A stretch of DNA of 17,364 bases, from assembly GCA_002409785.1 (NCBI GenBank), contig DHOX01000091.1, positions 1 to 17,364 of the forward strand, written 5' to 3'. How positions within the stretch are numbered: the first letter of the stretch is position 1; every line of letters starts with the position of its first letter. The notes beneath the pieces are model-generated. The model was not told the DNA's origin, made no database searches, and worked only from the letters and a program-made list of their open reading frames with translations. This document shows positions 1 through 5,564 of this stretch, piece after piece. The translations under genes were made by a program, and so were the position numbers. Origin of the DNA: Prevotella sp. UBA5379. Lineage in GTDB: Bacteria; Bacteroidota; Bacteroidia; Bacteroidales; Bacteroidaceae.

Positions 1-447
1 CATTTCCTTTTCGTTAGCGAAGATAGCACCCTTGCAAGCAGCTTTTATATCTTTAATAGCTGTTCCTGGCCAACCGGCATTCGTTACGAAGGGGACGACT
101 ATTTTTCCTTTCCAATGATTGGAAGTGAGAAAAGTGGAAACAACCGGAGCCATTGTATACCACCATGTAGGAGTTCCGATGATAATTCTCTGATAATCTG
201 CAACCTTAATTTCTAATGGTTTAATCGCAGGTTTTATGTGATTATCTACCTCGTATTTGCCTTGCTCAACAATATCATCATAAGAGCCAGTATAGGGTAC
301 TAAAGGTTCTATCTCTGCAATATCTACACCTAATATTTTTTGAATATTTTGTGCTATGCCCTTAGTATTTCCACCTAATGAGTAATATACGATTAAAGTT
401 TTTATTCCCTTCTGATCCTCATCAGTTTTATTAACTATACTATCCAT
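1..447 (-). CDS. Flavodoxin (partial, C-terminus beyond window)
   Basis: Translation of the minus strand from the ATG at 447 gives 149 residues and runs off the left edge, so the C-terminus is missing. Seen: an N-terminal beta strand followed by an FMN-phosphate loop (LIVYYSLGGNTKGIA, about residues 18-32), the mid-chain segment GTPTWWYTMAP (about 93-103) and PFVTNAGWPGT (about 121-131). These are typical of the flavodoxin_4 type of short-chain flavodoxins. It should be a cytoplasmic FMN-binding electron carrier or quinone/flavin reductase partner. The start is firm because an in-frame TAA lies four codons upstream. It begins 44 bases after the DXS-like gene and is the third gene of that operon. 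There is no signal peptide; a charged N-terminal tail of about 15 residues precedes the fold. Confidence 0.88.
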   Translation of the reverse strand, partial: MDSIVNKTDEDQKGIKTLIVYYSLGGNTKGIAQNIQKILGVDIAEIEPLVPYTGSYDDIVEQGKYEVDNHIKPAIKPLEIKVADYQRIIIGTPTWWYTMAPVVSTFLTSNHWKGKIVVPFVTNAGWPGTAIKDIKAACKGAIFANEKEM

Positions 448-491
448 ATTATAGTTTTATCCAAATGGTTTTACATATACGACTAATCATC

Positions 492-2249
492 TCAAAGCGT
501 ACTTAATATCTCATCTACGATCTGAGGTGCTGTCAAATGGTTCTCTTTAAAAACTTCATCCACAGAATAACGATCAATAAATTCCTTCTTTATTCCGAAA
601 TTAAGAACCTTCATATTTGTCGGTCCGTAATATCTTGCTATTTTCTCTCCAAAACCGCCGTCTAACACACCATCCTCAAGGGTTACAACTACCTCATGAT
701 TTTTTTCCAAACCATCTAATACTTCAGTGTCTAATCCTGTTATATATCTAGGATTTATCAACGTAGCATCTATATCCATTTTATCTTTTAATTTTTCAAC
801 TACCGATTCTCCCAATTGATAAAATGAACCTAAACTCAAAATAGCAACTTTAGAACCCTTTTTGGTTATTTTATAACGATTCAATTGACCAAAATTTTCA
901 TTAATATTCTCCCCTGTTGAAACTACGCCACCATAATATGGAACACGTATTGCCACAGGATGAGAAGTTTGCTGTATGCCCCAATTCATCATGGCAAAAT
1001 ACTCTTCCTTGCTCGTTGGTGCTAAATAGACCATATTTGGGATGTTGCTAAGTAATGGGATATCAAAAATCCCAAGATGAGTCACATCATTCATGGCAGA
1101 AATTGAAGCCCAGTAAACTAAGATTAACGCTGGATTATTGTTAATACACAGATCTTGTGAGAGTTGATCGTATGCGCGTTGTATAAACGTGCTGAATACA
1201 CCATACACCGGTTTGGCTCCATTGGCTGCAATAGCTGATGCCATGGCTACGGCCTGCTCTTCGGCAATACCGACATCTACAAACTGTTTGCCGGCCTCTT
1301 TCCTTCGTTCCTGGGTGAATCCGAGAACAGTAGGAGTGGCTGACGAGATAGCAACAATCGTTCTATCCTCTTTCATCTTATCCAATAGATATTTCGCCGT
1401 CAAGTCACTATAATTTTCGCCATTATTGCTAAATTTCCATTTACCTGTTGTCAAATCGAAAGGACCACCGGCATGATATTTTTCTTTATTTTCCTCTGCA
1501 AATTTATATCCTTTCCCTTTTACCGTATTTATATGAACAACTACCGGGTGATCGCTATCCTTCACCTTCTGAAAAGCATCAACCAACGATTGAACTTTGT
1601 TTCCTTCTTTAACATATAAATAATCAAATCCGAATGCTTTAAAGAAATTACACTCCGCTTTTCCATCTGTATCACGCAGTTGTTTTAAATCTTTATATAT
1701 TCCACCATGATTCTCTGCAATGGACATCTGATTATCATTTACAATGATAATGATATTTGTTCCTAGTTCAGCTGCATTATTCAATCCTTCATATGCTTCA
1801 CCACCACTCAGCGAGCCATCACCGATTACTGCGATAATATTTTCTTTGTCACCTTTTAAGTCACGTGCCTTTGCCAGACCTGTAGCCAAACTGACTGATG
1901 TTGAGGTATGTCCGATGACAAAGAAATCATGTTTGCTTTCGCTCGGTTCCGAATAACCTGATACATCATCATATTTTTCAGGATAAAGAAAAGCATCCTT
2001 ACGTCCCGTGAGCATTTTATGGACATAACTTTGGTGAGATACATCAAATACGATTTTATCCACAGGTGAGTTGAATACATAATGCAAGGCAACTGTGGCC
2101 TCAACCATCCCAAGATTGGGCCCTATATGGCCACCATGCTCACTTAATTTCTTCAACAATGTTTGGCGAATTTCATTACTTAATATATCAAGTTGACTAT
2201 TTGATAACTTTTTTAAGTCTGATGGACTATCTATTTTTTCAATATACAT
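492..2249 (-). CDS. 1-deoxy-D-xylulose-5-phosphate synthase-like thiamine enzyme
   Basis: A 585-residue protein of the DXS/transketolase fold, shorter than usual DXS (about 620-640). Seen: GHIGPNLG (40-47), SHQSY (71-75), SEPSES with GHTSTS (100-118), the thiamine-diphosphate motif from GDG (143-145) to NDN (171-173), the catalytic-glutamate motif GIAEEQAV (E330) and FSTFIQRAYDQ (352-362). Canonical DXS joins pyruvate and glyceraldehyde-3-phosphate to feed isoprenoid, thiamine and pyridoxal synthesis. Here the usual DRAG segment reads YWAS (379-382), the DGPTHQG loop reads NDVTHLG (387-393) and the RYPRG segment reads RVPYYG (435-440), so the phosphate/acceptor pocket may differ. The chosen ATG (2249) gives the family-like start MYIEKI; a TTG seven codons upstream is less likely. 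It follows the cupin gene by 22 bases. It is probably a paralogue beside a housekeeping dxs elsewhere (inference). Confidence 0.82.
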   Translation of the reverse strand: MYIEKIDSPSDLKKLSNSQLDILSNEIRQTLLKKLSEHGGHIGPNLGMVEATVALHYVFNSPVDKIVFDVSHQSYVHKMLTGRKDAFLYPEKYDDVSGYSEPSESKHDFFVIGHTSTSVSLATGLAKARDLKGDKENIIAVIGDGSLSGGEAYEGLNNAAELGTNIIIIVNDNQMSIAENHGGIYKDLKQLRDTDGKAECNFFKAFGFDYLYVKEGNKVQSLVDAFQKVKDSDHPVVVHINTVKGKGYKFAEENKEKYHAGGPFDLTTGKWKFSNNGENYSDLTAKYLLDKMKEDRTIVAISSATPTVLGFTQERRKEAGKQFVDVGIAEEQAVAMASAIAANGAKPVYGVFSTFIQRAYDQLSQDLCINNNPALILVYWASISAMNDVTHLGIFDIPLLSNIPNMVYLAPTSKEEYFAMMNWGIQQTSHPVAIRVPYYGGVVSTGENINENFGQLNRYKITKKGSKVAILSLGSFYQLGESVVEKLKDKMDIDATLINPRYITGLDTEVLDGLEKNHEVVVTLEDGVLDGGFGEKIARYYGPTNMKVLNFGIKKEFIDRYSVDEVFKENHLTAPQIVDEILSTL

Positions 2250-2271
2250 ACAAATATACTCTTTTTTCAAT

Positions 2272-3468
2272 TTATTTTTTTATCGGAACCACTTCGTTTA
2301 TTGCATTCATTGCATTTAGCGTTCGCGTGTAACCGATGTATGGCAAAAGTTGTGTGGTGATGCCTATAAGGGTTTCACGGTCGTTGCCGACATTCAGATT
2401 TCCCTGAATATGTCCACGTACCTGCATATCGGTTCCTCCCATACTGATTAGGATGCAATAAGTCAGTAGTTCACGGATTTTTATATTCAGACCTGTTCGG
2501 GTGTAATAATCGCCGAAACAGTTATCAGAAAGATAATCCTGAATCTGTAATTGGTCTTTCGGCGCATTTTCAAGCATTTTATTAATCGTTTCACCGAAAA
2601 TAGATTTTTGCACCGCCAAACCTTTTTCAAAACGATTTTCACGGGTCGTGGTCGATTGTGCTTCAAGCGGAAGAGTTATACCTCGCTCCTGCATAATCTC
2701 ATTTGTAGCAGAAAGAAAGTCAACTACTTTTGCCATACCTACATAAGCCGCCGATTGGTAAAGTATTTCCTTCACTTCAACCGGAATTACGCCCACATTT
2801 AGAGCAGCATTGACAAACATTTTATATTCCGTCAGAGCTCCTTGAGCAATGCATGACCCTATAATCATCATCACGCGGATTTTAGTATCTATTTTGCTCT
2901 GGGCTATGATTTCATCGAATGCCCAGTTATCAAAAATTTTAATCAGTTCCGGATCTGTCATGGCAGTTTTCGACTCATAACCAGGCCATAGCTTATTATG
3001 GTTTTTGACGGCTGTTTCGCTGAGATTGAGCTCTGCTGTATCATTTACTATAGCAGTTGCTTTTTTATATTGTTCATCAGTTACGGCTTCCAGCCACATA
3101 GGTTTGTTGTTTCCGGGATTTGTTTCAATAGCCAAATGTGAAAACCAACTATCAGGTGCCGCGCCATGCCAATGGATGACATCAGGTTCGATTTCAACGA
3201 TATCACCAGGAAATAAAGCTATTGCGGGTTTACCTTTTTCCTGATAATATCCTTTTCCTCCTGTGGCAATTAATAATTGACCACCAGTATGGCTATGCCA
3301 ATTGTTACGGCACCCAGGCTCGAATGTAACATTTGAAATAGGACAATTTAATTCACTACTTTTTGTCAATGGGGCTAAATAGGCTTGCCCGATGAAATAT
3401 TGCGAAAACTTTTCCGGGAGTTTTTCTCCTATGGGAAACATACTGATATTCACGTTCTTTTTTTCCAT
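2272..3468 (-). CDS. Cupin / carboxymuconolactone decarboxylase fusion protein
   Basis: A 398-residue cytoplasmic protein. Residues about 40-115 form a cupin with metal ligands visible as WHSH (H58, H60), Q64 and H99 in the IHWHG motif. Two carboxymuconolactone decarboxylase (CMD/AhpD-like) repeats follow, about 172-262 and 285-390. The second carries RELLTYCILISMGG and the conserved histidine H353; C206 and C338 are candidate redox cysteines. Cupin-CMD fusions are common in Bacteroidetes and are usually annotated only as CMD family; some relatives act in peroxide or quinone/aromatic metabolism, but the substrate here is unknown. It is the first gene of the operon with the DXS-like and flavodoxin genes. 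A TAATTTTG promoter element lies about 37 bases upstream of the ATG, with a perfect dyad behind it. The context suggests a redox or electrophile-response role (inference). Confidence 0.85.
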   Translation of the reverse strand: MEKKNVNISMFPIGEKLPEKFSQYFIGQAYLAPLTKSSELNCPISNVTFEPGCRNNWHSHTGGQLLIATGGKGYYQEKGKPAIALFPGDIVEIEPDVIHWHGAAPDSWFSHLAIETNPGNNKPMWLEAVTDEQYKKATAIVNDTAELNLSETAVKNHNKLWPGYESKTAMTDPELIKIFDNWAFDEIIAQSKIDTKIRVMMIIGSCIAQGALTEYKMFVNAALNVGVIPVEVKEILYQSAAYVGMAKVVDFLSATNEIMQERGITLPLEAQSTTTRENRFEKGLAVQKSIFGETINKMLENAPKDQLQIQDYLSDNCFGDYYTRTGLNIKIRELLTYCILISMGGTDMQVRGHIQGNLNVGNDRETLIGITTQLLPYIGYTRTLNAMNAINEVVPIKK

Positions 3469-3504
3469 AACTTTATAATATTATTTATGTTTATTTTCAG
3501 GCTA

Positions 3505-3541
3505 CAAAATTACTTATAAAAAGCAGTTTAACTCTTAAACT
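3505..3541 (-). promoter_or_regulatory. Promoter -7 element and dyad operator of the cupin-CMD operon
   Basis: On the minus strand 3512-3505 reads TAATTTTG, an exact match to the Bacteroides -7 consensus TAnnTTTG. No TTTG is found 19-21 bases upstream. In its place lies a perfect inverted repeat, AGTTTAA-GAG-TTAAACT (3525-3541), which would overlap the -33 region. A promoter with no -33 box and a dyad there fits activator-dependent or repressor control. The nearby AraC-type gene is the obvious candidate, although AraC proteins more often bind direct repeats. Confidence 0.5.
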
Positions 3542-3579
3542 TTTTACTCATAGTCGTATACAAATTACTTTAGAGACAC

Positions 3580-3756
3580 AGTTATCCGCAAAATAGCACT
3601 AATACCTACGAGTTTAAGTCTTGTTTTTTAAAAATCATACAAATGTACTAGTTCTGTTTCGGCGCTCTAATCTTTTGTTCCTTCGAGAGCATTCTCCAAT
3701 AATTTGGCAGTATTTTAACTTTTTATAGGACTATCGTTTATTGCTATTACTTTCAT
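3580..3756 (-). pseudogene. Decayed NAD(P)H-dependent FMN reductase / iron-sulfur flavoprotein, 5' remnant
   Basis: Reading the minus strand from the ATG at 3756 in one frame gives MKVIAINDSPIKS, stop, NTAKLLENALEGTKD, stop, SAETELVHLYDF, stop. This matches in order the start of flavodoxin_2 / iron-sulfur-flavoprotein-type oxidoreductases (family pattern: MKVIAINGSPRKNGNT, then LLENALEGAK, then GAETELVHLYDL). In-frame stops lie at 3715-3717, 3667-3669 and 3628-3630. The remnant fades near 3580, where GGTATTAGTGC may be what is left of the cysteine-containing segment. The FMN-loop GSPRKNGNT is already changed to DSPIKS plus a stop. Its ATG lies only about 15 bases after the end of the receptor remnant, so the two were probably one operon. 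The rest of the gene has been replaced by the promoter region of the cupin gene. Confidence 0.72.
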
Positions 3757-3771
3757 AATTATCCTAATTAA

Positions 3772-4163
3772 AAAATTAACATTAACGCCTCCATTCACCG
3801 TAGCTTTTGGCATAGGATAACCTGCATTTATTTCATAACATTGTACCAACAAATTTTCACCGTTAGCAAAAATATGTGCTCTACGATTCAACTTATAATT
3901 AGCCCTTATATTCCATAAAAGTTACTTTTCTCTCTTGTCGGGGTTTACAGCTGTATAAAGTTCATTGATGTATTGAATATCAGTTGATATCTTGAATCTT
4001 TTCATTGAGTCTTCCACAAACACATTATGCTCCGGTGCTACCATAACCGGATATTTCATATCAAGCCACCTATAATTTGCATCAACACTCCATACTTGGT
4101 TTACCTTCAATCAAAAATCTCTTCATAATCCCCTTTGTTATAAATGACCTGTGACTGGAATAT
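3772..4163 (-). pseudogene. Decayed TonB-dependent outer-membrane receptor, C-terminal remnant
   Basis: Three joined pieces on the minus strand read as the last strands of a TonB-dependent receptor barrel: FQSQVIYNKGDYEEIFD (4160-4110), then after a one-base frame change SVDANYRWLDMKYPVMVAPEH through QYINELYTAVNPDKREK (to 3925), an in-frame TAA (3922-3924), then LLWNIRANYKLNRRAHIF and FANGENLL to INAGYPMPKATVNGGVNVNF. The last piece is the classic receptor C-terminus ending in phenylalanine. The natural stop also seems lost: six T's follow where five would give NF-TAA. The 5' part of the gene (plug, TonB box, most of the barrel) is absent and the AraC stop lies at 4164. It is therefore a truncated, multiply broken gene, not a small protein. 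The 62-residue open stretch 3922-4110 is part of it. Confidence 0.78.
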
Positions 4164-5063
4164 TTAAATAGTTTCCCTATATTTATTTGGAGTTACACCA
4201 ACACACTTTTTGAATAATCGACTAAAATATTGTGGATATTCAAATCCCAGTTCATAAGCGATTTGACTTACAGATTTACTTTTATCAAACATCTTCTCTT
4301 TCGCCACTTCTATCAATTGTAATTGAATATACTCACGTGGGCTTTTACCTGTTTCTTTCTTAATCAAATCGCCAAAATAATTGGGAGATAAATTAAGTTT
4401 GTCTGCACAATATCTTACGGTCGGTAATCCTGAAGATTGAGGTAAATCAGACTTAAAATAAGTACAAACTAAATCTTCGAATTTGCTTAATATATCATCA
4501 TTAACATGTCTGCGAGTTATAAACTGACGTTCATAAAAACGTGTACAATAATTTAAGAACAATTCAATATTAGAGACTATCAGCTTTTGACTATGATTGT
4601 CAATATCATGATTTAGCTCTAACCTAATATTGTTAAAACATTCCAGCACAATCTTACGTTCCTGTTCTGAAAGATGTAAAGCCTCATGGACTTTATATAA
4701 AAAGAACGTATAATTCTGCATAGAATGTCCTAATGAAGTTCCCCTCAATAAATCAGGATGGAACATTAATGCCCAGCCTTGAGGTTGATGAGGTAGTCTG
4801 TTTTCAACGGTAAAGATCTGGTTTGGGGCAAGAAAGACTAAGGTTCCCTCCTGATAATCATAATAATTCCTGCCATATTTCAAATCACCACATTTCACAT
4901 CTTTCAAGAAAACACTGTAAAATCCAAAACTGTGGGCAGATGGAATATCCTCTGTATATGTGATTTTAGAAAAATCAACAAGCGAAATCAACGGATGTAA
5001 TGTTTCAACTCCTATTGATTTATTGTATTCTTCTATTGTTTTATAAACTCTAGCATTATCCAT
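4164..5063 (-). CDS. AraC-family transcriptional regulator
   Basis: A 299-residue cytoplasmic DNA-binding protein. The N-terminal half (about 20-180) looks like the cupin-like ligand domain of AraC regulators, with EGTLVFLAPNQIFTVENRLPHQPQGWALMF split over about 72-102. The C-terminal AraC/XylS double helix-turn-helix covers about 205-297: first helix pair ADKLNLSPNYFGDLIKKETG, second VSQIAYELGFEYPQYFSRLFKK, closing with GVTPNKYRE. It is the most upstream gene of the minus-strand block and probably controls the cupin-CMD operon and formerly the receptor and flavoprotein genes (inference from position). Its promoter has a good -7 and a near -33 box, and direct repeats lie just behind, suggesting autoregulation. 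The effector is unknown. Confidence 0.92.
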   Translation of the reverse strand: MDNARVYKTIEEYNKSIGVETLHPLISLVDFSKITYTEDIPSAHSFGFYSVFLKDVKCGDLKYGRNYYDYQEGTLVFLAPNQIFTVENRLPHQPQGWALMFHPDLLRGTSLGHSMQNYTFFLYKVHEALHLSEQERKIVLECFNNIRLELNHDIDNHSQKLIVSNIELFLNYCTRFYERQFITRRHVNDDILSKFEDLVCTYFKSDLPQSSGLPTVRYCADKLNLSPNYFGDLIKKETGKSPREYIQLQLIEVAKEKMFDKSKSVSQIAYELGFEYPQYFSRLFKKCVGVTPNKYRETI

Positions 5064-5088
5064 ATACTATTCTTATTTTTGTTTTATG

Positions 5089-5119
5089 CAAAATTACTCT
5101 TTTCTAAGTAATAAACAAT
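5089..5119 (-). promoter_or_regulatory. Bacteroides-type promoter of the AraC gene
   Basis: The minus strand carries ATTG (5119-5116, consensus TTTG), a 19-base spacer and TAATTTTG (5096-5089, exact TAnnTTTG). The implied transcript starts roughly 17 bases before the ATG at 5063, giving a very short leader. Confidence 0.6.
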
Positions 5120-5130
5120 GAATTAAAAGA

Positions 5131-5162
5131 AATAACCGTAAAGTGTATACAATAATCCGTAA
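5131..5162. repeat. Direct repeat CCGTAA at 21-bp spacing behind the AraC promoter
   Basis: AATAACCGTAAAGTGT (from 5131) and AATAATCCGTAATATGT (from 5151) share AATAA and CCGTAA. The CCGTAA cores (5136-5141 and 5157-5162) are 21 bases apart, two helical turns. This is the geometry expected of an AraC-family direct-repeat operator, placed just upstream of the -33 box of the regulator's own promoter. Binding is inferred. Confidence 0.35.
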
Positions 5163-5300
5163 TATGTTTCCTCATTAAAAATCAATCTACCTAAGACTGA
5201 CCATAGCAAGAAATTTCAACTAAAAAATGATGACAATAAAAACACCTGATAATAAAAAGAAATACCACAACCATCAGAACGACAAAAAACCTGTTCTTGG

Positions 5301-5342
5301 ATTTATCAAAAAAGACACTGTTAACACTAATTTATCAAGAAA
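5301..5342. repeat. Direct repeat ATTTATCAARAAA flanking TGTTAACA
   Basis: ATTTATCAAAAAA (5301-5313) and ATTTATCAAGAAA (5330-5342) match at 12 of 13 bases. The 8-base palindrome TGTTAACA (5319-5326) sits between them. The group is about 100 bases upstream of the GH3 -7 element, so it is a candidate operator for the glycoside-hydrolase genes. The AT-richness of the region lowers the weight of this match. Confidence 0.3.
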
Positions 5343-5441
5343 TTACCAGATTGTAGAATAAAAAGAGACAAAAAAATAAGATTTGTTATTCACGATAAAG
5401 TTCATGTATCATATTAATATCCTTTTTTACAAAAAAAATGA

Positions 5442-5449
5442 TATATTTG
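5442..5449 (+). promoter_or_regulatory. Candidate -7 promoter element for the GH3-GH31 unit
   Basis: TATATTTG matches TAnnTTTG exactly. No TTTG lies 19-21 bases upstream, so it is either weak or activator-dependent. It is the only full -7 match noticed in the plus-strand approach to the GH3 gene. Confidence 0.42.
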
Positions 5450-5564
5450 TACCCTGATAAACATAAAAGACCTTCACAAAAATATAAGTTAACCATTTTG
5501 AACGAAAACTTTCTTATCGGAGAGCAACTAACACTACGATATTTTCATTAAAAAACATAAATCC

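Larger units (their letters stand above)
5064..5564. other. Divergent intergenic region, AraC gene / GH3 gene
   Basis: About 500 very AT-rich bases with no credible gene. It contains the AraC promoter and its CCGTAA repeats on the left. In the middle are two copies of ATTTATCAARAAA (5301 and 5330, 29 bases apart) that flank the palindrome TGTTAACA (5319-5326). On the right is a TATATTTG promoter element (5442-5449), followed by a leader of roughly 110 bases before the GH3 ATG. No RNA gene or riboswitch was recognised in the leader. Confidence 0.6.

Noticed and set aside
476..3560. TATACGACTA at 476-485 and its reverse complement TAGTCGTATA at 3551-3560, bracketing the three-gene operon like terminal repeats
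   Set aside because: Only 10 bases match, with no transposase, no target duplication and diverging flanks; such a match is expected by chance in a window of this size.
3556..5152. Shared GTATACAA upstream of both the cupin gene (3556-3563) and the AraC gene (5145-5152)
   Set aside because: An 8-base match between two AT-rich regions of about 100 bases is not rare by chance and the distances to the two promoters differ by 5 bases.
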